This document shows positions 1 through 8,536 of a DNA stretch of 64,000 bases, one piece after another. The notes beneath the pieces are model-generated. The model saw nothing but the letters and a program-made list of their open reading frames with translations. It had not been told where the DNA came from and ran no database searches. Both the position numbers and the translations under genes were made by a program. Source of the stretch: Bacillota bacterium (GTDB lineage Bacteria > Bacillota > Sulfobacillia > Sulfobacillales > Sulfobacillaceae). The stretch is taken from positions 1-64,000 of the forward strand of contig JAPNUR010000001.1 of NCBI GenBank assembly GCA_026627385.1, written 5' to 3'. How positions within the stretch are numbered: the stretch's first letter is position 1; every line of letters begins with the position of its first letter.

Positions 1-151
1 ATACCGTCCTCCGGGACGGTGGGCCGCCGTCAACCGGCCCCGAAGCCCTGCCCGGCTTGCCGGGCGAGGGCAAGCCCCCGGCTTTAGCCGTGGGGTAGTT
101 GACGGCCTGGCGCAAAGTCTCATACGTCGCGTCTCGTTCCCTGACAGCCAT
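1..151 (-). CDS. Partial ORF of unknown function, entered by an IS605-type end
   Basis: A minus-strand reading frame starts at ATG (149-151) behind an ideal AAGGAGG site (158-164, 6 nt spacing) and runs open through the window edge. Its first residues are MAVRERDATYETLRQ. It then reads straight through the palindromic element at 26-106. That element is 81 bp, a multiple of three, so the frame is not closed. I do not recognise the product. The strong ribosome site suggests the start belongs to a real gene that was interrupted or extended by the element. The true downstream sequence lies outside the window. Confidence 0.4.
   Translation of the reverse strand, partial: MAVRERDATYETLRQAVNYPTAKAGGLPSPGKPGRASGPVDGGPPSRRTV
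3..106 (+). mobile_element. IS605/IS1341-type right end, omega-RNA-like fold
   Basis: Three nested structures are visible. A 7-bp hairpin lies at 3-20. A 9-bp inverted repeat GCCGTCAAC (26-34) / GTTGACGGC (98-106) forms an outer stem. Inside it are a 12-bp hairpin with a single bulge (45-71) and a GC-rich hairpin (75-95). The terminal stretch ending in GTAGTTGACGG resembles the 3' end of the broken TnpB element at 58050-58096. IS605-family elements end in such a hairpin, which is also the 3' scaffold of the TnpB guide RNA. The transposase gene itself would lie left of the window. Confidence 0.5.
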
Positions 152-639
152 TGTCATCCTCCTTCATTCCCCGTCAGAGGCCCCACCTCCCGGAAGCCAT
201 ACCCCAGTTCGGGGACGGACCTCGACCCCAAGCCGGACTTCTGACGGCGAATCGGGACCATTGTAAAAAACCTGTCAGAACGCCGTCTACTTTTGGGCGG
301 CGATTGAGGCACGATTGAGACAAAATTGAGACTAACGGGGGATCGGATCAGCACACCAGACGGTAGCCTTCCTGCCGGTCGGATGAGGCCGCCGTGTGAC
401 GAGGGTGGATCGCCCTGAGGCCGAATCGCTGCGGGTGACACGCTTGGCGTCACGAACAGCGCAGATCGTCCACCGCCCCCCTCATCCGATGTCCACCCAT
501 CAGCACGGATGACAGAGAGCGGGCGTCGGTCGTTCCTCCGGTTATGTTTTTCGGCCAGCACGGTCCGGAACATGCATGATCCGCCGTGTGGGCGCGACTA
601 GCTGGGCTTGTCAAGATCGACCCAACAATCAGAAAACTC

Positions 640-1200
640 CTATCGGCATGCGGCCCGCTATCAACGGTACGAAACACACGTGGTATCAGCAGCTGCCCAA
701 TTTTTTTGGGACAAATATGGACATCCACTGTCCACGGCATTCCCCTTCCGTAGAGGGTAACCGGCATCGATCGCACGGCCGGGGCTTGTCCGCGGCGATG
801 TGTCGGCACGCCTCCCATCGTTTGCGGTGGGTCCGATAGCTTTTCGCCAGGCCGATGGTACGATTGATGGGGCGCGGCGAAATGCCACAGGGGCTTCTGC
901 CGCACCGGGTATCCGGGCCAGCGGATAGGCCGGGGCAGGGTACGTGTCTGTGACGACGGTCGCGAATTCCACACGGGTCAAGAGATCCGGGATGGTGGCC
1001 GTTTTGGGGGACAGGATCTCTCCGTCGGTGGGATCGCTCGCACCCCTTGTCCCAGAATGCGGGATGGGTCAGCAGAATCTCTCAGGTAGAAACGGACCAC
1101 CTCCGTGAACAGGGTTTCGGTGGACGCCAACGCTTTTTGTTTGCCGGGGTTGGCGTCCAGGAGCGGCGGGCTCAGGGTTTTGACGGCGGTCGCCACAAAC
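640..1200 (-). pseudogene. Decayed TnpB (IS605 OrfB) N-terminal remnant
   Basis: Minus-strand frames starting near 1196 read like a TnpB N-terminus (VKTLSPPLLDANPGKQKALA, then TETLFTEVVRFYL). After a frame change they continue as RVEFATVVTDTYP and IGLAKSYRTHRKRW-like text, ending around 640. At least two frameshifts are needed and the RuvC-like catalytic part is missing. Family knowledge: this order of a beta-strand start followed by a helical region is typical of TnpB. It is a dead relic; the rest of 150-1600 shows no other convincing gene. Confidence 0.5.
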
Positions 1201-1604
1201 GTGGCTTCTCAACTGCCCACAAGTATCCGATTCATACCCCAATGATATAACGAAGAGTGAGCACAGATAAGGTTAAGGACTCTGTTAAGCCCCTGCGAAC
1301 CGTCTTGGCTATCGCCTAAGAAGAGGAAGGCACGTATTGTGTACAAGGGTTGTTGCAATCTCCGGTTCCGGGCCACCCACCTCACTTGGCGCAAATTCGG
1401 GCACCCGTGTGGATAGGCACATGGTTGAGGCGGCCAATTCGAGCAACCCTCTTCACCATATTGCCTTGATTGGACATCAATGCCGGGTCTAACAGTGGTT
1501 ACAAAACGAGACTTCAAATGAGACTTTCCCATAGTCACACGTCTGTTACTCTTAGGACCAGAAAGTCATTAGACAGGCTGACCCGGTAAAGGAGCTCAGA
1601 GCAT

Positions 1605-2534
1605 ATGTCATCTTCGGACGTGTCGGCACCGCACCTCCGTGACGCGCTGCCCGAGATTCCCTGGCGCGAGAGTGATGCGGCCCACTGGATTCGCATGCCG
1701 TGGACCAAATTGGAACAATATTACCAGCAGCTTTCGCTGGCTTCGCTAGTCGGTGCCGAGGCACGCGGTGCCTGGCCCATTTGGCAAGCATTGCGGCTTG
1801 ATCCGCGAAGCCGTGAAGCCCACCGCTTTACCCAAGTCTTGATTGATGAAGCGCTTGACACCGGCCAGGGGCTGGACGAGCTCTTATTTCGCGTCCACGC
1901 GGTCGTCGACACCCTTCTGCGCGCGCTACCCTTAGTAAACCAGTCGGAATCTCCAGCCATGAGTCAGCAAAGTCGCCTGGTTATGCGGCGCGCCGCCTGC
2001 CTGACCACCGCCATTGCCCTTCTCTACCATGAGCACAGCGCATGGATGGACCCTGTGACGCGATGCGGAAACCGCTGGGCCATCAAACAACGCCTGGGGG
2101 AATTGATTCGCGAAGCACAGCCGTTCCGCCTCGACTTTATCGACGTTGACCATTTTAAGGACGTCAATGATCGCTGGGGACACTGGGTAGGAGATAGCGT
2201 GCTGTTGGGCTTGGTTCATGCGTGGCAAAACCGCCTGCCTCCCTGCAGCTGGCTCGGGCGGTGGGGCGGCGACGAATTTCTCTTGCTCACGAGCAGCGAG
2301 GGGCTAAACTACCCGATCTCTCTAATGCTGTGCCAGCCTGTCACGGTCCTAAGCGACGGCCACCGCCAGATCACCGTCCATGCATCCGTTGGTACCTCAG
2401 AGTATCCGCGAGACGGACAAACCGTCGCCGCTCTCATGCAACGGGCTGACGAGCGCCTTTACACGGCTAAGCGTCAGCGAGGAACTCCGTGGTCGCCAAG
2501 CTCTGGGGACAGCGCGAAGGAGGAGACGCCATGA
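1605..2534 (+). CDS. Diguanylate cyclase (GGDEF protein)
   Basis: A 309-residue soluble protein that should make cyclic-di-GMP from two GTP. The C-terminal GGDEF domain spans about residues 150-295. It contains DPVTRCGNR, DVDHFKDVND (metal-binding) and an intact GGDEF signature at 221-225, and ends with the usual ADERLYTAKR helix. The five residues before GGDEF are not preceded by an RxxD, so the product-inhibition I-site is absent. The N-terminal 150 residues match no sensor I can name and show no membrane segment. The ATG follows an AAAGGAG site. The stop overlaps the next start (ATGA, 2531-2534), so the two genes are translationally coupled. Confidence 0.9.
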   Translation: MSSSDVSAPHLRDALPEIPWRESDAAHWIRMPWTKLEQYYQQLSLASLVGAEARGAWPIWQALRLDPRSREAHRFTQVLIDEALDTGQGLDELLFRVHAVVDTLLRALPLVNQSESPAMSQQSRLVMRRAACLTTAIALLYHEHSAWMDPVTRCGNRWAIKQRLGELIREAQPFRLDFIDVDHFKDVNDRWGHWVGDSVLLGLVHAWQNRLPPCSWLGRWGGDEFLLLTSSEGLNYPISLMLCQPVTVLSDGHRQITVHASVGTSEYPRDGQTVAALMQRADERLYTAKRQRGTPWSPSSGDSAKEETP

Positions 2535-3187
2535 AAGGATCATCCCCTTCCGCTCTACGCCTGACAGAGCACGAACGACGGGCATTAACGTTACTCATTG
2601 AAGGACATTCGCTAAAAGATTTAGAGGCCACCCTGCCCTCCCCCCCGCGTGCGCTGGAACGCACCGTGCATCGCGGCCTAACCAAATTGGAAGTATGGGT
2701 TCAGCAAACTTGGCCTGGCGACGCGCACGAATCGGCACTCGAGACAGGGCTTGGCGTATTAAAATCCCGGGAAGCTGAGCGCTTAATCAATCGGCGCATC
2801 GTTCAAAGTCGCCATGGGTGGGGCTGCGTCGCGCTTTTGGCGTTGCCCAACAAGGAAAACGAAGAGGACATTCAACACGGGGCCGAGGAAATCAGTCGGC
2901 AGCTCATGACCAAACTGCGCCAATCTGATGTCGTTACCAAATGGCATATCAGTGAATGGATCATTTTCCTCGCTGGCGTCAATGAAGCACAATTAAACGT
3001 GGTACTCAGCCGTCTGACAACCCTTGAGGCGCGTCCCTGGCCAATCTTACTAGAGGCTCAAGCGGTCACCCAACCGTCGGCCACTTTTACCGAGGTGGCG
3101 ACGGAATGTCATCAAGCATTGATTAGTCGGTACGCCACCAACGGGCTATCGACCCTTTGGCGCTCGTCTCGCGCACATACCTCCTAA
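2531..3187 (+). CDS. HTH plus degenerate GGDEF-like protein
   Basis: A 218-residue protein starting at ATG 2531, behind AAGGAGGAG within the cyclase gene. Residues about 9-60 (LTEHERRALTLLIEGHSLKD onward) resemble the helix-turn-helix of LuxR/sigma-70 region 4 proteins. The remainder follows the alternating strand/helix pattern of a GGDEF domain, with text such as LRQSDVVTKWHISEWIIFLAG where an active cyclase would read RxxDxxxRxGGDEF. The catalytic signature is lost. I infer a catalytically dead partner, possibly a c-di-GMP-linked transcription regulator. The function is not established. Confidence 0.55.
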   Translation: MKGSSPSALRLTEHERRALTLLIEGHSLKDLEATLPSPPRALERTVHRGLTKLEVWVQQTWPGDAHESALETGLGVLKSREAERLINRRIVQSRHGWGCVALLALPNKENEEDIQHGAEEISRQLMTKLRQSDVVTKWHISEWIIFLAGVNEAQLNVVLSRLTTLEARPWPILLEAQAVTQPSATFTEVATECHQALISRYATNGLSTLWRSSRAHTS

Positions 3188-3747
3188 GAAACCCGACGAA
3201 GGGCATCGTCAGTGAAAACCTGGATGGGCGGTATTCCACCACGCCCCACCGGGCAATTCATTTTGGTCAGTATGATGTCAGGCGATGCCGTTGGCTTGCT
3301 ATACTGAACACGACAGGGTGTTCACCGGTTGTTGGGAGGCGTGAGTCAACCATCAACCTACCACGGGACACCCGCTGGCAGGAGGTTCTGGGCACGGGCC
3401 AAAAAACTCAGCATATATTGCCCAAGGCCCCGATTATGACGTGCTCAGCGTCGGCGAACACGCGAGAAGCATTGACGGTCTGTCCCGCTTATGTGGCGGT
3501 CTGATCGGCCGAAGGTCGCCGGAGAATTTGCTGGACGGGCTACGACGTGTCTTGTCTTATTCGGCGTGTCTCGCAAATCAAGATTCGGGGAATAAAAAGT
3601 AGGACGTGAACCGGCCGACTTACCGTCATCTGAGCAAAGGCTCTCCAAGTCGAGGTGTCTTACACGTGGGTCATCTCCGCCAACGCGGTGACAAATGGCA
3701 GTCTATGCAAAAATCTTATTAATGTGCACAGAGAAGGGGGCCAATGC
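3188..3747. other. Intergenic region, 560 bp
   Basis: This separates the cyclase pair from the two-component system. No reading frame here has a credible ribosome site or recognisable protein. It should hold the promoter for the histidine kinase gene, but I could not single out a -35/-10 pair. Confidence 0.5.
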
Positions 3748-4914
3748 ATGATGGGCCGTTGGATCAAGGATCGACAACGGCAAATCATTTGGACTCTTAT
3801 CATCGCCATCGGGATAGGCTTGGCGACACGTTTGCCCCGTTCCGGTGCGGTGGCCGTCATCATTTACCTAACGTGGGACTTTATGTGGGTGTGGATCCCC
3901 AACCGGTATCGTTCATTCGCGGCGGCACTCGCGTTCGTCGGCCTCTCGCTGCTAGGTCTCGTGTGGTTCTCATTCCATCCGCCATTTCGCGGTCTCATTC
4001 CGCTCCTCTTGTTGCCCAATGCCGCCGTACTAGGAGCACGCGCGTCCCCCTACCGCTCATCGTGGTTAGCCTTGGCAGGGCTTGTCGCCGCGCTAGTGAT
4101 CTTAGACCCGACCCGCCCATCCAATATTTTGGGAGCACTGATATCCCTGGTCGGGACTTACGTGGGAAGCTATGGGTTCGAGTTGCGGCGCCAGGCTCGC
4201 GAATTGGACCGACGGCGCCTAGCAGAGCTAGAAATAGCCTATCAGAAGCTTCACGAAGCTCACCGGGAACTCACCGCGCGGACACGCGAGGTCATCGCTG
4301 CCCGAGCACGTGAAGCCCGCTTGGAGATAGCAGCGGACATTCACGACCACGTGGGACATCGGCTGACTTCGTTAATCGTGGGTTTGGAATCGCTCAAATG
4401 GATGGTCGACGCACCGCCAGACACGCGTGCGCATCTCGAACGACTTTTAGAAACAGCTCGTGACGCCCTCAATAGTGTCAGGCGCGCTGTGCATGCCCGG
4501 GGGCAGTCGAGAACCCCGCTAACTTTAGCCGACTTTCGCGACCTTGTTCAGGAGACCGGGACCGTGGGCCAGCTGACCATTCAGTTCCACGGATCTGAGT
4601 GGTTAAACAGCTGCCCTTTGACGGTGCGCCAAACCCTCTTTCATGTGCTCCAAGAATCGCTCACCAACATTTTGCGCCATGCGGAGGCTCAATGCGTGGT
4701 GGTGGATCTCGCTGCCAATGAGGGCGCTATTTGTCTTCGGGTTATGGACGACGGCATGCTAGAGCGTCTGCCAACACCGGGTTTTGGGCTTCGCGAGCTT
4801 CAACATCGCTGCCACGCTCTCGGGGGCACGCTCTCTTTGAACATTCGACCGCCGCATGGTCTTGTCGTCGAGGCTGCTCTGCCGTTAACCGACCTTCAGG
4901 AGGAACGGGCATGA
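3748..4914 (+). CDS. Sensor histidine kinase, NarL/LiaS class (HisKA_3)
   Basis: A 388-residue kinase. The start MMGRW at 3748 is chosen because GAAGGGGGC lies 7 nt upstream. Residues about 10-145 hold several hydrophobic segments with very short external loops, like intramembrane-sensing kinases. A coiled linker follows. The dimerisation/phosphoacceptor helix reads EIAADIHDHVGHRLTSLIVG, with the phosphorylated His at about 199. The ATPase domain closes with a GFGLRELQHRCHALGGTL G-box. The stop overlaps the regulator's start (ATGA). Next to an ABC exporter, it may sense envelope stress or an antimicrobial; that is inference from neighbours. Confidence 0.9.
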   Translation: MMGRWIKDRQRQIIWTLIIAIGIGLATRLPRSGAVAVIIYLTWDFMWVWIPNRYRSFAAALAFVGLSLLGLVWFSFHPPFRGLIPLLLLPNAAVLGARASPYRSSWLALAGLVAALVILDPTRPSNILGALISLVGTYVGSYGFELRRQARELDRRRLAELEIAYQKLHEAHRELTARTREVIAARAREARLEIAADIHDHVGHRLTSLIVGLESLKWMVDAPPDTRAHLERLLETARDALNSVRRAVHARGQSRTPLTLADFRDLVQETGTVGQLTIQFHGSEWLNSCPLTVRQTLFHVLQESLTNILRHAEAQCVVVDLAANEGAICLRVMDDGMLERLPTPGFGLRELQHRCHALGGTLSLNIRPPHGLVVEAALPLTDLQEERA

Positions 4915-5558
4915 TCCGCATATACATCGTCGATGACCAGGCGATTGTCCGCGACGGGTTGCAGTACATTCTTAACCACCAACCCGATATGCAAACGGTG
5001 GGCGTGGCCGGTTCTGTACACGAGGCATTACAACACGGCCCTAGCGTCCGAATGGATGTGGCGCTGATTGATATTCGCCTACCCGATGGCTCCGGACTAG
5101 ATATTGTCCGTGCATCTCACCAATGGAGCCCCGCGCCCAAGGCCCTCTTACTCACGACGTTCGATGTGGAAGACTACGTGCTGGAAGCACTTCGGGTGGG
5201 TGCACGAGGCTATGTCCTAAAGGATCTGCCAACAGAAGAGCTACTCGCCACCATCCGCGCCGTCAACCGCGGCGAAGCACTCTACCGCACCACCGCCGCC
5301 GGCTGGGCGCTGGCCCACGTGTTCACGCCGCCGGCGACTGCAGGTGACGAATCTGCGCTGCTACAACCGTTGACTGACCGTGAAGCCGAGGTGCTCCGCC
5401 GAATGGCAAACGGCGAGCGCAACAGTGACATCGCAGCCGCGCTGTTTGTCTCGGAAGGCACCGTCAAAACTCATGTGCACAACATTCTTCAAAAGTTAGG
5501 GGTTCAAGATCGCACCGAGGCGGTCGTCTGGGCGTTTCGCCATGGGTTCGTGCGCTAA
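4911..5558 (+). CDS. Response regulator, NarL/LuxR family
   Basis: A 215-residue regulator paired with the kinase just upstream. The receiver domain starts MIRIYIVDDQAIVRDG. The phosphoacceptor Asp is at about 54 (ALIDIRLPDG), and the conserved Lys lies in GYVLKDL. The C-terminal HTH (LTDREAEVLRRMANGERNSD, then VSEGTVKTHVHNILQKL) is a standard LuxR DNA-binding domain. It starts at ATG 4911 behind CAGGAGGAACGGGC. The convergent ABC exporter genes are plausible targets, but no operator could be identified. Confidence 0.93.
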   Translation: MIRIYIVDDQAIVRDGLQYILNHQPDMQTVGVAGSVHEALQHGPSVRMDVALIDIRLPDGSGLDIVRASHQWSPAPKALLLTTFDVEDYVLEALRVGARGYVLKDLPTEELLATIRAVNRGEALYRTTAAGWALAHVFTPPATAGDESALLQPLTDREAEVLRRMANGERNSDIAAALFVSEGTVKTHVHNILQKLGVQDRTEAVVWAFRHGFVR

Positions 5559-5721
5559 CGCCCTACCGCTGTCCGGCCGATGGCGCGCACGCCGAACCAG
5601 CCGGGGCGACCAAGAAATTCCCAGGCTTTTTCATCATACACGGCTTTATGGCAGCGCTATGCGAAGAAAGGGCGCGAACAATTACCGCAACAATTTTGCA
5701 GGACCTCTCTCCTGGTTGAGG

Positions 5722-6510
5722 TTAATCTCGAAAAAGGGTGAAACCAATGCCCACAAAGACCACGAGATACCCGATCAATGCCATCACCAGGTGCCATTCG
5801 TGGGACCCCCAGCGGAACGGGGATTCTGTCGTGAGAGTCAACAACCGGAGAGAGACGTCGGCAGGACTCCAGCGGGCCATTGTCCTGAGTGCCTGTGGCC
5901 AACGGGATAACTTGACAAAGATGCCTTGAACGAACAACAACGCTAATAAGAGAAACCTCGCGAACGCTGTGAGGGTGCGAAAATCCGGCATAAGGCCCGC
6001 TAACATAATGCCGATCCCGAAACTCATAGTTCCGGCCATGGCGATGACCGCAGCCAACACCGGGAGGTTCATATCCGAGAGCGGAACCTGAAATCCCACC
6101 ACCGCCATCAATATGACTAAAGCGCTTTGCATGAAGAGCGTCAGATACTGGCCGAGCATCTCGCTAACCAATACCCAGCCCAATGGCGTGGGCGTACACC
6201 GCATACGCCTTAAGAAGCCCTGATGGCGCTCATAGCCTAGTTGCAATGCCAGGCCAAAAATCCCTAGGGTGTAAAGACCTGTGTTCAGCGCCACCATGGC
6301 TGCCAAGGCGACGTCACGGGGCAGCGGGTGGCGGCCCGCATCCAACCGCCCTACACTGAGCAACAGCAGCGGTAAGGCGAGCGTCCACATTAGAGATCGC
6401 CCATTTCTGAGATACATGACCGTATGGGCCCAGATTAACCGCCGCATCGCTACGCTTCGCGGGTGCCGTCGGTGAGAGCCCGGCGGTTCGACACTCGTGA
6501 TCTGAGTCAT
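5722..6510 (-). CDS. ABC-2 type transporter permease
   Basis: A 262-residue membrane protein with about six hydrophobic segments. It begins with a cytoplasmic arm, then LIWAHTVMYLRNGRSLMWTLALP, which is typical of the first helix of ABC-2 export permeases. The text SPADVSLRLLTL near the C-terminus fits the family. It pairs with the ATPase encoded immediately upstream on the same strand (54 nt apart). A GAGAGGAG site precedes the ATG. It probably exports a drug, lipid or peptide; the substrate cannot be read from sequence. Its end converges on the response-regulator gene, leaving about 160 nt between them. Confidence 0.85.
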   Translation of the reverse strand: MTQITSVEPPGSHRRHPRSVAMRRLIWAHTVMYLRNGRSLMWTLALPLLLLSVGRLDAGRHPLPRDVALAAMVALNTGLYTLGIFGLALQLGYERHQGFLRRMRCTPTPLGWVLVSEMLGQYLTLFMQSALVILMAVVGFQVPLSDMNLPVLAAVIAMAGTMSFGIGIMLAGLMPDFRTLTAFARFLLLALLFVQGIFVKLSRWPQALRTMARWSPADVSLRLLTLTTESPFRWGSHEWHLVMALIGYLVVFVGIGFTLFRD

Positions 6511-6564
6511 AACATCTCTTATCTCCTCTCTCGATGTTTTGCGAGGGCGGGTATGCCAGGCAGT

Positions 6565-7326
6565 TTACCGTTCTGACGCTTGATGTTCCTTGACCAACGC
6601 CATAAAGATATCTTCCAACGTGATCACGCCGGGCGTCGCCGGTTGAACGGCCGGGTTCCCCTGATGTCGTTGGATCAATTCCGGCACCGTGCCGATATCG
6701 ACGATGACCCCGTTGACAAGAAAGGCCACGCGATGAGCGAGAGCAGTCGCTTCCTCCATGGAGTGCGTGGTCAACAGCACGGCCGCGCCCTCTGCCTGGG
6801 CTTCTCGAATGTGAGACCAGAGGTGGCGGCGACTTTCGGGATCAAGACCCGTTGTCGGCTCGTCAAGCACAATGACTGCAGGATCGTTAATGAGGCTAAT
6901 AGCCAGGGCCACCCGTTGTTGGAGGCCGCCCGACAATGTACCGGGGCGGTCTTTGGCCACCGAATCCAGTTGCCACCGTTGTAACCAACGAGCCACATCG
7001 CGCCATTGCCAGTTGAGGCCATAGAGTCCGGCGAACAAACGCACGATTTCCTGCACCGTCAGGAGCTCGGGAAAAGCATTGTGTTGGAGCATGACACCCA
7101 ACGCTTGTTTGGCTTCCGTCGAACGCCACGGATGTCCTGCAATCGTGATGGCACCAGATTGCACCGCGATTAACCCTTCAATCGCCGAGACCAACGTGGT
7201 CTTGCCGGCCCCATTGGGCCCCAATAGTCCCAGCACTTCACCGGGTTCCACCGCCAAAGTCACCCGACGGACCACGAGTTTGTCTCTATAGCCTACTGAT
7301 ACCTGATCGATGGCTAGTGCCGCCAT
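6565..7326 (-). CDS. ABC transporter ATP-binding protein
   Basis: A 253-residue ATPase. Walker A is at about 36-43 (GPNGAGKT), the signature reads LSGGLQQRVALA, and Walker B with the D-loop reads VIVLDEPTTGLDP. The H-loop follows in LLTTHSMEEATALAHR. The ATG at 7326 has AGGAGG six nt upstream, so the in-frame TTG two codons earlier, which overlaps that site, is rejected. It powers the ABC-2 permease encoded downstream. This arrangement beside a LiaRS-like pair is common for antimicrobial-response exporters. Confidence 0.93.
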   Translation of the reverse strand: MAALAIDQVSVGYRDKLVVRRVTLAVEPGEVLGLLGPNGAGKTTLVSAIEGLIAVQSGAITIAGHPWRSTEAKQALGVMLQHNAFPELLTVQEIVRLFAGLYGLNWQWRDVARWLQRWQLDSVAKDRPGTLSGGLQQRVALAISLINDPAVIVLDEPTTGLDPESRRHLWSHIREAQAEGAAVLLTTHSMEEATALAHRVAFLVNGVIVDIGTVPELIQRHQGNPAVQPATPGVITLEDIFMALVKEHQASER

Positions 7327-7338
7327 TGTCAACCTCCT

Positions 7339-7821
7339 CTAAACCGAATGCTGGCGTCCCCGTGAATAAGCCACGGCCAGCATCACACGGCGGCTTACGG
7401 TGCTGGCCGCAGCCATCACCAGCCCATTTGACGTCAATGCGCTAGCCAGCTGGCCGGTCGCATGAGCGGCCGCCAGGCGAAATCCAACTTTGACGATGAG
7501 AAGCGCCGCCCAAACCAACGTGCCCCAGGGCGTCCCTTGCACGTAGAGTTGCCGTCCGTCGTGTTCGAGCGTCGTCAGCTGCACGCGTATCCAGGCAATT
7601 AGCCAGCCAGCCAACACACTAAGGCCCCAAAAGCTCCACCCCATGATGGACAAGGTGGCGATTTCCGGACGCACGGCCTGCACGGTCAGTAAAACGACAA
7701 TGACTGGCATGACCCAGGCGGAGCCTGGCCGAAACGGCCGCCGCCGCTGTTGGCGAATCATCACCCAACCCACCAACGAGACGGCAATAATCAAAGCTAG
7801 CGCTTGTGTGGAAGTATTCAC
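7339..7821 (-). CDS. Small polytopic membrane protein (CcdC/DUF1453-like)
   Basis: About 160 residues starting at GTG 7821 behind AAGGGGG. It has four or so hydrophobic helices, and the text GTPWGTLVWAALLIVKVGFRL resembles DUF1453/CcdC-type membrane proteins. This family call is tentative. It ends 12 nt before the start of the ATPase gene, so the three minus-strand genes are very likely one operon. A longer frame reaching 7908 lacks a ribosome site. It may be an accessory or immunity-type component of the exporter (inference). Confidence 0.6.
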   Translation of the reverse strand: MNTSTQALALIIAVSLVGWVMIRQQRRRPFRPGSAWVMPVIVVLLTVQAVRPEIATLSIMGWSFWGLSVLAGWLIAWIRVQLTTLEHDGRQLYVQGTPWGTLVWAALLIVKVGFRLAAAHATGQLASALTSNGLVMAAASTVSRRVMLAVAYSRGRQHSV

Positions 7822-8536
7822 AGCGTGTCGCCCCCTTGCGGCACTCATCACCGGGACCACCCACCCCGGGCTCGCTGTCTCGCGGTGGTTCCCCGCCGCG
7901 GCGTCCATGGCAACCGAGATGGAATCTCCGCGATGGTCCGCTTGGTTCTACCGTAATCGCTGCAATGCGCGCTGACATCTACCGCGCGATGGAACTCCGC
8001 TCATCCTTTGTCTACCGGGCGATAGACCAGAATTTAACCGCTGACCATGTGCGTTGATGCGTACACAGTTGATGCGTACACAAAAGATGGAACTCGGCAC
8101 TGCCTCCTGACCCGTAAGCGGTGTGTCCTCCTCAAATGGCTAAACATACAATCTGTATGTGTGAATATAAATCACGACACTCTTTCTCACTCCGCGCGAG
8201 ATGCCTCGCGATACTTTTTGTCAGCAATGTCCGTCTTGATTTCACAAGGTCTGGGTCTTTCGAAACTTTTTGTCTCAATCTTTTTCTGAACTTCCCCCTT
8301 TTGCGGGATTAATGTATTAATATAAAGTGAACATCGCCTCTCGATAGGGAGTCGACAATGGTCGTTCTCCCGTTATTGTGAGCTTGCACTTCTCGCCGAC
8401 ACAGTGGATGGATTCCACAGGCTTGTATGGTGACGATAGCGTGTAACCCTAAGGTCGACATCGTCGCAACTTAGGGTCGATGAATAGAATCGAGTTCCCT
8501 TGTCGAAACATGGAGCGGAAAGGTTGTGCGAATGTC
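7822..8536. promoter_or_regulatory. Divergent regulatory region upstream of gltB
   Basis: A 715-bp spacer with no credible gene. It becomes AT-rich towards gltB, with a TATAAA-like -10 candidate at 8321-8326 and only a weak -35. A perfect inverted repeat ACCCTAAG (8446-8453) / CTTAGGGT (8470-8477) lies in the presumed gltB leader. It has no U-run, so it looks more like an operator or leader hairpin than a terminator. The tandem repeat at 8053-8082 also lies here. Confidence 0.4.
8053..8082. repeat. Perfect tandem 15-bp duplication
   Basis: GTTGATGCGTACACA occurs twice head to tail (8053-8067, 8068-8082). It lies in the divergent spacer between the exporter operon and gltB. Two adjacent copies could bind a regulator dimer-of-dimers, or simply be a recent duplication. 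Confidence 0.6.

Noticed and set aside
8480-8536. Upstream extension of gltB
   Set aside because: It would put extra residues before the short propeptide and has no ribosome site.
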